Shown here piece by piece: positions 44,975-52,806 of a stretch of 64,000 nt of DNA. Source of the DNA: an uncultured Gammaproteobacteria bacterium (GTDB lineage: Bacteria > Pseudomonadota > Gammaproteobacteria > Steroidobacterales > XN24). The stretch is from positions 20,579 to 84,578 of the forward strand of contig CAMYOC010000042.1 of the NCBI GenBank assembly GCA_947259915.1. Direction: 5' to 3'. A program made the position numbers and the translations under genes. Below the pieces are notes generated by a model. That model searched no databases. It saw only the letters and a program-made list of their open reading frames with translations, and was not told the DNA's origin. Numbering within the stretch: position 1 is the stretch's first letter; each line of letters begins with the position of its first letter.

Positions 44975-45139
44975 TCAGGATCCCGGCACAAAGTCTGCTT
45001 TCGGGACCGTGCCGCAATCCGGACACCAGAACTCGGGATCGACGTCTTGCCACGCCGTGCGCGCGGGGATGCCGTGGGTCTCGTCGCCGAGGTCTTCGTC
45101 ATAGACATAGGGGCATTCGGGACACTGGTATCTGGCCAT
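44975..45139 (-). CDS. Rubredoxin
   Basis: A 54-residue one-iron electron carrier. The four ligands are C6, C9 (CPECPYVYDE) and C39, C42 (WCPDCG). The Gly normally after the first CxxC is Pro here. It could serve AlkB, which takes electrons from rubredoxin and is encoded 10 kb away, or the redox operon next to it (both inference). The ATG at 45139 starts just before the fold. No rubredoxin reductase is adjacent. Confidence 0.93.
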   Translation of the reverse strand: MARYQCPECPYVYDEDLGDETHGIPARTAWQDVDPEFWCPDCGTVPKADFVPGS

Positions 45140-45296
45140 GATCGATCGCTTCTCATCAGTAAAACACATCGGCCGTAAGCGACAGCCTCAACCGAGTTTA
45201 GCCCTGGTCGGGCTGCGGCGTCTTTGTCGCGCGTTGTTTCCGGCCCTGACAACCAGCCACAGCCGCTGCCGCGGCTGAACGGCGGAGGACTCAACG

Positions 45297-46964
45297 GTGA
45301 TCAACCGACGCCATGATCTGACCCGACCCGCGGACCTCCACCATGAGCCGTTCTCCGGCCCGCTGAGGCGACGGCGGCCCGACTATCGGGACCTGCTGCC
45401 GCCATGTAATCACGCCTGCCCCGCCGGTGAGAATATCCAGGGCTGGCTCAACGAAGTGCAAAACGGTAATCCGCGCGCAGCATGGGAAATCCTGGTCACC
45501 GACAACCCGATGCCGGCCGTACACGGTCGCGTCTGCTCTCACCCCTGCGAGAACCACTGCAATCGTACCGGGATGGACGCCGCGGTCAGCATCCATGCGG
45601 TCGAACGTTTCCTTGGCGATCTCGCCATCGAGCAGGGCTGGCCGCTGCCCGCGCCACAAGACGCGAGCGGACGCCGGGTCCTGGTGATCGGCGCCGGGCC
45701 CAGCGGGCTGTCCGCCGCCTACCACCTCTGTCGCCTGGGTCACGAGGTCGAAATCCGGGAAGCTGGCCCAGTACCTGGCGGCATGATGCATTTCGGCATC
45801 CCCGCCTACCGCCTGCCACGCGATGTCCTCGACGCCGAGATCCGACGGATCCAGTCTCTGGGCGTGCGCATCGTGTTGGGACACAAGGTCGACGACGTGC
45901 TGGCCGAACAGGAGAGCGGCGGCTTCGATGCGGTGTTCCTGGCGATCGGCGCGCATCTGTCAAAGCATGTGGAGATCCCGGCCCGGGACGCGGGCAAGGT
46001 CCTCGACGCGGTCAGTTTCCTCAAGAGCGTCAAGCAGGGTGATCCGCCGAAGCTGGGCCGCCGGGTCGCTATCTACGGCGGTGGCAACACCGCGATGGAT
46101 GCGGCCAGAGTGGCCAAGCGCCTCGGTGCCTCGGAAGCGCTGATCATCTATCGGCGTGACCGCGAGCATATGCCGGCCCATCCCTTTGAGGCTGACGAGG
46201 CACTGGAAGAAGGGGTCAAGATCAACTGGCTGCGCACGATCCGCGAGATCGACCAGACCCGGATGACGGTAGAGGAAATGGAGATCGGTGCAGATGGACG
46301 ACCGCACCCCACCGGCCGTCTGCAGACCCTGGAGGCGGATTCGCTGATCCTGGCCCTGGGTCAGAACGTGGATGCCAGTTTTCTCAGTCGCGTCCCGGGC
46401 GTGGAACTCAAATCCGACGGCACCGTCATCGTCGACGATCAGTTGATGACCGGATGTCGCGGGCTGTTCGCGGGTGGCGACATGGTGCCCACCGAGCGCA
46501 CCGTGACCAACGGCGTCGGACACGGCAAACGGGCGGCCCGGTGCATCGACGCTTTTCTCCGCGGCGAGAGTCTGCCGCTGCGACCACCAGGTCCGCTGGC
46601 CACCGCTGATCTGCTGCGCCCCTGGTTCGCGACCGACTCGAGAATGCCGACCCAGGACCGGATCGAGCAGGAGCGGCGCAAGTCGGGTTTCGAGGAGGTG
46701 ACGCTGGGTCTGGGTGCCGATGAGGCGGTCTATGAGGCAGGACGTTGCCTGTCCTGTGGCAACTGTTTTGAATGCGACGGCTGTTTTGGCGCCTGCCCGG
46801 AAGACGCCATCATCAAACTGGGCCCCGGTCGTCGCTACCGCTTCGATTTCGACCGCTGCACCGGCTGTGCGGTGTGCTTTGAACAATGCCCCTGCCATGC
46901 CATCCGGATGATCCCGGAACCGACGACGGCCGCCACCGTCGTCGAGGAGACGAGCGCGCCATGA
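45297..46964 (+). CDS. GltD-like NAD(P)H flavoprotein with C-terminal ferredoxin domain
   Basis: A 555-residue protein related to the small subunit of glutamate synthase. The N-terminal cysteine region (CNHACPAGENIQGWL and RVCSHPCENHC, about 37-92) would bind iron-sulfur clusters, the FAD site is VIGAGPSGLSAAYHL near 131 and the NAD(P) site is IYGGGNTAMDAARVAKRLG near 258. A C-terminal extension carries two ferredoxin-type motifs, CLSCGNCFECDGCFGACP near 484 and CTGCAVCFEQCPC near 520. It probably moves electrons between NAD(P)H and the next enzyme, a pyruvate:ferredoxin oxidoreductase. GTG start with GGAGG upstream. Its stop overlaps the next ATG as ATGA. Confidence 0.9.
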   Translation: MINRRHDLTRPADLHHEPFSGPLRRRRPDYRDLLPPCNHACPAGENIQGWLNEVQNGNPRAAWEILVTDNPMPAVHGRVCSHPCENHCNRTGMDAAVSIHAVERFLGDLAIEQGWPLPAPQDASGRRVLVIGAGPSGLSAAYHLCRLGHEVEIREAGPVPGGMMHFGIPAYRLPRDVLDAEIRRIQSLGVRIVLGHKVDDVLAEQESGGFDAVFLAIGAHLSKHVEIPARDAGKVLDAVSFLKSVKQGDPPKLGRRVAIYGGGNTAMDAARVAKRLGASEALIIYRRDREHMPAHPFEADEALEEGVKINWLRTIREIDQTRMTVEEMEIGADGRPHPTGRLQTLEADSLILALGQNVDASFLSRVPGVELKSDGTVIVDDQLMTGCRGLFAGGDMVPTERTVTNGVGHGKRAARCIDAFLRGESLPLRPPGPLATADLLRPWFATDSRMPTQDRIEQERRKSGFEEVTLGLGADEAVYEAGRCLSCGNCFECDGCFGACPEDAIIKLGPGRRYRFDFDRCTGCAVCFEQCPCHAIRMIPEPTTAATVVEETSAP

Positions 46965-49900
46965 TTTCCAACAGCCCGGCCAACAGCCCCGGACCCCGGC
47001 GGGTCACCATCGACGGCAACGAAGCCGTCGCTCATGTCGCATATCGCAGCAACGAGATCTGCGCCATCTATCCGATCACGCCCTCCTCGCCGATGGCTGA
47101 ACTGGCCGATCAATGGGCGAACCAGAAGCTGCCCAACATCTGGGGACAGGTACCGGTTATCAGCCAGATGCAAAGCGAGGGCGGGGTCGCCGGCGCCGTA
47201 CACGGGGCGCTGCAAACCGGCGGTTTGACCACGACATTCACGGCCTCCCAGGGTCTGTTGCTGATGATCCCGAATATGTACAAGATCGCCGGCGAGCTGA
47301 GCCCGGTGGTCCTGCACGTGGCAGCGAGGTCGCTGGCCGCCCAGGGGTTGTCGATCTTCGGTGATCATCAGGACGTGATGGCCGTCCGTGGCACCGGCTT
47401 CGCCTTACTCTGTTCCGGCTCGCCCCAGGAGGCGCACGACATGGCGCTGGTCGCGCAGGCGGCGACGCTGTCCACCCGCGTGCCCTTTGTGCACTTCTTC
47501 GATGGCTTTCGTACTTCCCACGAGGTCAATCAGGTCACCCTGCTCGAGGATGACGATATCCGCGCGCTGCTGCCGACGGAGCTGGTTTTTGCGCACCGTC
47601 AGCGGGGCCTGAGTCCGGAACAGCCGTTCATACGCGGCACCAGCCAGAACCCAGACGTCTATTTTCAGGCCCGCGAGACGGTCAATCCGTTCTACCAGGT
47701 GATCCCGACCCAGGTGCAGGCCGCGATGGACAAGCTCGCGGAGTGCTGCGGCCGACGCTATGGATTGTTCGATTACCACGGTGCGGCCGACGCGGAACGC
47801 GTCATCGTTTTGATGGGTTCGGGCTCGGAGACGGCGCGCGAGACGGTCGACTATCTGTGTGCCCGGGGCGAGCGGGTCGGCATGATCCAGGTGCGGCTGT
47901 ACCGGCCGTTCTCCACGGCGGCCTTCCTCGACGCGTTGCCAGCGTCGGCGCGGGTGATGGCGGTGCTCGATCGCTGCAAGGAACCCGGCGCGTTGGGAGA
48001 ACCGCTGTTTTTGGACGTCAGCGCATGTCTCGCCCGCGCGCGACCGGAGGTCGGCCTGATCGGCGGGCGTTACGGCCTGTCATCGAAAGAGTTCACCCCG
48101 GCCATGGTCAAGGCGGTGTTTGATCACCTGGCCGGTGATGAGCTCAAACATTCGTTTACGGTGGGTATCAACGACGACGTCTCGGGCTCCAGCCTGGCGG
48201 TCGACAGCGGCTTTATCATCGAACCGGAAGAGACCTATCGCGCCGTGTTTTATGGCCTTGGCGCAGACGGCACCGTCGGCGCCAACAAGAACAGCATCAA
48301 GATCATCGGCAAGGATCCCTCGCGCTTCGCACAAGGATATTTCGTCTATGACTCGAAGAAATCGGGGTCGCAGACCGTGTCCCATCTGCGCTTTGGTCCG
48401 CATCCGATCCGCTCGAGCTACCTGATAGAAAGCGCTAATTTTGTCGCCTGTCATCAGTTCGATTTCATCAACCGGGTCGACGTGCTGAAACTGGCGGCGC
48501 CGGGCGCGACCTTCCTGTTGAACAGCCCCTATGACGCAGCGACCGTGTGGTCGCAGCTGCCGGATCCGGTGCGCCGCCAGATCCGGGACAAGGACCTCGA
48601 CTTCTATGTCATCGATGCCTATGGCGTGGCCGCCGCGGCCGGGCTCAGACGGCGGATCAATACGGTGATGCAGGTCGGATTCTTCGCCCTCTCCGGCGTG
48701 ATGCCGGATGATGAGGCCATCGACCAGATCAAGGCGGCCATCGAGAAGAGTTACAAGCGCAAGGGCGCAGAAATCGTGCGACAAAACTTCGCCGCGGTGG
48801 ACGCCGCGCGCGCGGCGCTCACGCGGGTATCGCCGCCGGACGCAGACGGAAAAGGACCGGCGATGGAGCCGCCGGTCGCCGCCGGTGCGCCGGACTTTGT
48901 CAAACAAGTCACGGCGATGATGATCGCGGGGCGCGGCGACGAGTTGCCGGTCAGCGCGCTGCCGGTAGACGGTACCTGGCCAAGCGGCACCGCGGCCTGG
49001 GAACGCCGTGATCTCAGCACCCAGGTCCCGGTGTGGGAGCCCGAGCTCTGCATCCAGTGCGGCAATTGCAGCCTGGTCTGCCCGCACGGCGTGATCCGCG
49101 CCCGCTTCTATCACGAGTCCAGCCTCGAGGGCGCCCCGGCGCGTTTCCGCTCCGCGGTCCTGCGTGGACGCGGCTATCCGGAGATCCGTTACACGCTGCA
49201 AATACATCCGGATCAATGCACAGGTTGCACGCTGTGTGTCGATGCCTGCCCGGCCCGCAGCACCGAACAGTCGGGCAAGCGCGCCATCAACATGGCCGAC
49301 AAGATTGCGTTGCTCGAGGACGAGCGCCGCAATCTGAGCTTCTTCGAGTCACTACCGGAGACGGATCGGGGTCGCATCGACTTCAGCACGGTGCGTGGTG
49401 TCCAGCACCTGACACCCTTGTTCCAGTTCTCGGGCGCCTGTTCCGGCTGCGGCGAGACGCCATATCTGAAACTGGTCTCGCAGCTGTTTGGCGACCGCGC
49501 GGTGATCGCCAACGCCACCGGCTGTTCGTCGATCTATGGTGGCAACCTGCCGACGACGCCCTGGTCCGCCAACGCCGAAGGTCGCGGGCCCGCCTGGTCC
49601 AACTCGTTGTTCGAGGACAACGCGGAATTCGGCTTCGGCTTCCGGCTCAGCGCAGACACGCATCGCCGCGAGGCGCGGGACCTGCTGCAGACCCTGCGCC
49701 CGCAGCTCGGCGACGATCTGGTCAACGACCTGCTCAACGCGGAGCAGGATGAGGAATCGGAAATCCGTATCCAGCGTCTCCGGGTAGAAGAACTAAGACG
49801 GCAGCTGGCGGCGCTTGAGCTGCCGGTCGCGCGCCAGCTCGAATCGGTGGCGGACCATCTGGTCCGGCGCAGCGTGTGGATCGTCGGTGGCGACGGCTGG

Positions 49901-50593
49901 GCCTATGACATCGGCTACGGCGGTCTCGACCATGTGATGTCGCAGGGGCGTGACGTCAACATCCTGGTGCTCGATACCGAGGTCTACTCGAACACCGGCG
50001 GGCAGGTCTCGAAGGCGACGCCGTTGGCTGCGGTGGCCAAATTCGCCGCCGGCGGCAAGCAGACGCCGAAGAAGGATCTGGCGCTGCAGGCCATCGCCTA
50101 CGGCAATGTTTACGTCGCGCGCGTGGCGATGGGCGCCAATCCGCAGCAGACGCTGCTCGCATTCCGCGAAGCGGAGCGCTTCCCCGGACCCTCGCTGATC
50201 CTCGCTTACAGTCACTGCATCGCCCACGGCATCGACATGCGCTTCGGCATGCGCCAGCAGAAGATGGCGGTCGCCAGCGGCCACTGGCCGCTGATCCGTT
50301 ACAACCCGGTGCTACGCGATGAGGGCGGCAACCCCTTTATGCTGGACTCCCATCGCCCCAGCATCAAACTCAAGGACTACGCGGAGCGCGAACTGCGCTA
50401 CCGCCTGCTCGCCGCAAGCAATCCCGCCCATGCCGAATCGTTGATGCACGCGGCGCAGACGGATATCGACGTACGCTGGGGTCTCTATGAGGAGATGGCG
50501 AGTCGCGGCGACGCCAGCTTCCACTTTGCTTCTGCCGCGAGCACGCATGAAAACGACCCATCCCGAGGTGTCCCGCATGGAACTGAGCACTGA
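46961..50593 (+). CDS. nifJ: Pyruvate:ferredoxin (flavodoxin) oxidoreductase
   Basis: A 1210-residue homodimeric-type enzyme that interconverts pyruvate and acetyl-CoA plus CO2 with reduced ferredoxin. The N-terminal YPITPSSPMAE motif is typical. Two 4Fe-4S motifs lie at CIQCGNCSLVCP (near 695) and CTGCTLCVDACP (near 752). The third cluster uses CSGCGE (near 826), the ATGCSS cysteine and the cysteine of AYSHCIAHG (near 1085). TPP is bound around GDGWAYDIGYGGLDH (near 976). Usual in anaerobes; here it accompanies oxygen-dependent AlkB. It is coupled to the GltD-like gene and overlaps the next gene by 17 bp, so it could run towards pyruvate synthesis with NADPH-derived electrons (inference). 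Confidence 0.94.
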   Translation: MISNSPANSPGPRRVTIDGNEAVAHVAYRSNEICAIYPITPSSPMAELADQWANQKLPNIWGQVPVISQMQSEGGVAGAVHGALQTGGLTTTFTASQGLLLMIPNMYKIAGELSPVVLHVAARSLAAQGLSIFGDHQDVMAVRGTGFALLCSGSPQEAHDMALVAQAATLSTRVPFVHFFDGFRTSHEVNQVTLLEDDDIRALLPTELVFAHRQRGLSPEQPFIRGTSQNPDVYFQARETVNPFYQVIPTQVQAAMDKLAECCGRRYGLFDYHGAADAERVIVLMGSGSETARETVDYLCARGERVGMIQVRLYRPFSTAAFLDALPASARVMAVLDRCKEPGALGEPLFLDVSACLARARPEVGLIGGRYGLSSKEFTPAMVKAVFDHLAGDELKHSFTVGINDDVSGSSLAVDSGFIIEPEETYRAVFYGLGADGTVGANKNSIKIIGKDPSRFAQGYFVYDSKKSGSQTVSHLRFGPHPIRSSYLIESANFVACHQFDFINRVDVLKLAAPGATFLLNSPYDAATVWSQLPDPVRRQIRDKDLDFYVIDAYGVAAAAGLRRRINTVMQVGFFALSGVMPDDEAIDQIKAAIEKSYKRKGAEIVRQNFAAVDAARAALTRVSPPDADGKGPAMEPPVAAGAPDFVKQVTAMMIAGRGDELPVSALPVDGTWPSGTAAWERRDLSTQVPVWEPELCIQCGNCSLVCPHGVIRARFYHESSLEGAPARFRSAVLRGRGYPEIRYTLQIHPDQCTGCTLCVDACPARSTEQSGKRAINMADKIALLEDERRNLSFFESLPETDRGRIDFSTVRGVQHLTPLFQFSGACSGCGETPYLKLVSQLFGDRAVIANATGCSSIYGGNLPTTPWSANAEGRGPAWSNSLFEDNAEFGFGFRLSADTHRREARDLLQTLRPQLGDDLVNDLLNAEQDEESEIRIQRLRVEELRRQLAALELPVARQLESVADHLVRRSVWIVGGDGWAYDIGYGGLDHVMSQGRDVNILVLDTEVYSNTGGQVSKATPLAAVAKFAAGGKQTPKKDLALQAIAYGNVYVARVAMGANPQQTLLAFREAERFPGPSLILAYSHCIAHGIDMRFGMRQQKMAVASGHWPLIRYNPVLRDEGGNPFMLDSHRPSIKLKDYAERELRYRLLAASNPAHAESLMHAAQTDIDVRWGLYEEMASRGDASFHFASAASTHENDPSRGVPHGTEH

Positions 50594-51572
50594 TTACCTG
50601 GGACTGACGCTGTCTCATCCGATTGTTGCCTCGGCCTCGCCGCTGACCGACAGCGAAGACAACATCCGCCAGATGGAGGATGCGGGCGCGGCGGCCGTGG
50701 TGATGCATTCGCTGTTCGAAGAACAGATCCGCCAGGAGACGGCGGCCGTAGATCGCCTGCTCACAGCCGGTGAAGACAGCTTCGGCGAAGCCCTGTCCTA
50801 TTTCCCGCCTCTGACGGATTACCGCGCCAGCGAAGATCGGTATCTGGAGATCCTGGCCGCAGCAAGCGCGACGATCGATATTCCATTGATCGCCAGCCTC
50901 AATGGCGTGACGGCCGAGGGGTGGACCGGTCACGCCACGGCCATGGAGCAGGCCGGCGCCAGCGCCATCGAGCTGAACATCTATTACATCGCCGCCGACG
51001 CCGCCGAGTCCGGTCAGCAGGTGGAGTCCCGTTATCTGGAAATCATCCGCGCTGTGAAAGGCGCGGTCTCGATCCCGGTCGCGGTCAAGGTCGGGCCGTT
51101 CTTCAGCGCCTTCGCGCATATGGCGCAACAGATGGTCGGCGCTGGCGCCGACGGGCTGGTGTTGTTCAACCGATTTTATCAGCCGAACTTCGATCTGGAG
51201 CAGATGGCCGTCACCCGTACACTGGAATTGAGTCGGGCGGAAGAGATCAGGGCCGGGCTGCTGTGGATCTCGGTGTTGTACCGCAAGCTCGGCGCCTCGA
51301 TCGCCGCATCGACCGGCGTAGAAGGACCCGCCGAGGTGATCAAATATCTGATGGCGGGCGCCGACGTGGTGATGACGACATCGGGTCTGTTACGCCACGG
51401 CATCGGCCACCTGGGGAGCCTGAGAGAGGGTCTCCGCGACTGGATGGACCGTCACGGTTTTGACAGCCTGGAACCCTTGCGCGGCAGCATGAGCCTGTCC
51501 CGGGTCGCCGATCCGTCCGCGTTCGAACGGGCCAACTACATCCGCATGCTGGAGGAGTTTGAGCCAGCGTAA
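50577..51572 (+). CDS. Dihydroorotate-dehydrogenase-like flavoprotein
   Basis: A 331-residue TIM-barrel protein of the FMN-dependent dihydroorotate dehydrogenase superfamily. ELSTDYLGLTLSHPIVASAS starts the barrel, and IELNIYYIAADAAESG and VKVGPFFSAFAHMA lie at the expected places for strand ends. The usual catalytic signature of pyrimidine-pathway enzymes is not evident, and the gene is linked to a pyruvate:ferredoxin oxidoreductase, not to pyr genes. The substrate is unknown. The ATG at 50577 has GAGGTG seven bases upstream. It is the third gene of the redox operon. Confidence 0.85.
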   Translation: MELSTDYLGLTLSHPIVASASPLTDSEDNIRQMEDAGAAAVVMHSLFEEQIRQETAAVDRLLTAGEDSFGEALSYFPPLTDYRASEDRYLEILAAASATIDIPLIASLNGVTAEGWTGHATAMEQAGASAIELNIYYIAADAAESGQQVESRYLEIIRAVKGAVSIPVAVKVGPFFSAFAHMAQQMVGAGADGLVLFNRFYQPNFDLEQMAVTRTLELSRAEEIRAGLLWISVLYRKLGASIAASTGVEGPAEVIKYLMAGADVVMTTSGLLRHGIGHLGSLREGLRDWMDRHGFDSLEPLRGSMSLSRVADPSAFERANYIRMLEEFEPA

Positions 51573-51579
51573 GCGGCGT

Positions 51580-52422
51580 TCAGCGCTTTAGCGGCCCGAT
51601 GCGTTGACGGGTTTTTTGCGTCTTGCGACCGCGGCGGCGCAGCAGACCGGTCAACCCATCGGACAACCCGGGGAACAGACTCACCAACCGTGCCTGCAAA
51701 CCCCTGCTCAAGGGGATGGTGATCTCACGGGGCCGCCGCACCAGCACCTGATCGAAGACCACGCGCTCGATATCGTGCACCGTCAATGGCCGGCGACCGG
51801 AGAATGTCAGCGCCGCTTCCTCATACGCCTCCTGCTGCACCAGCATCGGCGTCTCTATCGCATCCGGGCAGACCACGGTGACATACACGCCACGCGGTCT
51901 CAGCTCCTGGGCCAGGACCAGAGAATAAGCCCGCACCGCAAATTTCGAGGCGCTGTACAGACCGATACCGGTGATCGGCGCGATCCCCGCCAGCGACGCG
52001 AAATTGATGATGTGCCCGCCCCCATCCTCGAGCATGCGGCGCGCGGCAACACGGGAGCCGAACGCGACCCCCTTGAAATTCACGTCGATATGCCGGTCGA
52101 TATCTTCGACGCGGGCTTCGGTCAGCCATCCCGGATGGATGATACCGGCGATGTTTAACAGCACGTCCAGCCGTTGCCAGCGCAAGACCAGCTCGCGCAG
52201 GGATGCGTCCCAACCTTCCGCGTCGCTGACGTCCTGGCGCCGCAACAGCAGACGGTCCTCCGGCCAGCCGCGGGCGCGGGCGGCACGTCTCAGGCTGTCC
52301 AGGTCGATATCGGTGCTCATGACCCGGGCGCCGCGTCTGAGCAGGCAGTCCGTCAAATGGCAGCCGACACCGCTGGCGCCGCCGGTGACCCAAAAAACCT
52401 TGTCCTGGATAGCGATGTTCAT
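51580..52422 (-). CDS. Short-chain dehydrogenase/reductase
   Basis: A 280-residue SDR oxidoreductase. The nucleotide-binding motif is VTGGASGVGCHL, the structural NxAG motif is LLNIAGIIH, and the catalytic YxxxK is LYSASKFAVRAY with the Ser in NFASLAG. It has a basic C-terminal tail (LLRRRGRKTQKTRQRIG). The substrate is not known. It converges with the dihydroorotate-dehydrogenase-like gene, seven bases apart, and is divergent from feoAB. Confidence 0.88.
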   Translation of the reverse strand: MNIAIQDKVFWVTGGASGVGCHLTDCLLRRGARVMSTDIDLDSLRRAARARGWPEDRLLLRRQDVSDAEGWDASLRELVLRWQRLDVLLNIAGIIHPGWLTEARVEDIDRHIDVNFKGVAFGSRVAARRMLEDGGGHIINFASLAGIAPITGIGLYSASKFAVRAYSLVLAQELRPRGVYVTVVCPDAIETPMLVQQEAYEEAALTFSGRRPLTVHDIERVVFDQVLVRRPREITIPLSRGLQARLVSLFPGLSDGLTGLLRRRGRKTQKTRQRIGPLKR

Positions 52423-52530
52423 AATGCCCGGTTGCGATGTTACGGCCGGCGGGGGCTGGTGGATAGCCTCGTCCGGTTTGACTCAGGTCATTGCCAAGAC
52501 CCGCGGGAGCGATTATAAATAGCAGTAGAA

Positions 52531-52547
52531 ATGAGAATTATTCTCAT
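52531..52547 (+). promoter_or_regulatory. Fur box upstream of feoA
   Basis: ATGAGAATTATTCTCAT is a perfect 17-bp dyad with the GAGAAT-T-ATTCTC core of Fur operators. It lies 24 bases before the feoA start, next to an AT-rich possible -10 (TATAAAT at 52514-52520). This implies repression by Fe-Fur in iron-replete cells. Confidence 0.85.
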
Positions 52548-52570
52548 AAACCAGAACAAGGCCGGTATCG

Positions 52571-52798
52571 ATGACCAGTTTGGACCAGTTGCAGGAAGGC
52601 GCGACCGCGACCCTGATCTCCGTTGACGGGCAGCCGACCCTGCGCCGGCGCCTGATGGAAATGGGGCTGTTACCCGGCACCCCGCTGCAGCTGATCCGAC
52701 GGCTGGATCTCGGCGGAGTACTCGAACTCGAAGTGCGCCGTTCGCGGCTCTCCCTCCGCCATGCCGAGGCCATGCATCTGCACGTTGCCGCCACCTGA
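52571..52798 (+). CDS. feoA: Ferrous iron transport protein A
   Basis: A 75-residue cytosolic SH3-like protein. GATATLISVDGQPTLRRRLM and EMGLLPGTPLQLIRR are typical of FeoA, which assists the FeoB transporter. A Fur box lies just upstream, so it should be iron-repressed. feoB starts eight bases after its stop. No feoC is seen. Confidence 0.93.
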   Translation: MTSLDQLQEGATATLISVDGQPTLRRRLMEMGLLPGTPLQLIRRLDLGGVLELEVRRSRLSLRHAEAMHLHVAAT

Positions 52799-52806
52799 GG
52801 TTCACG

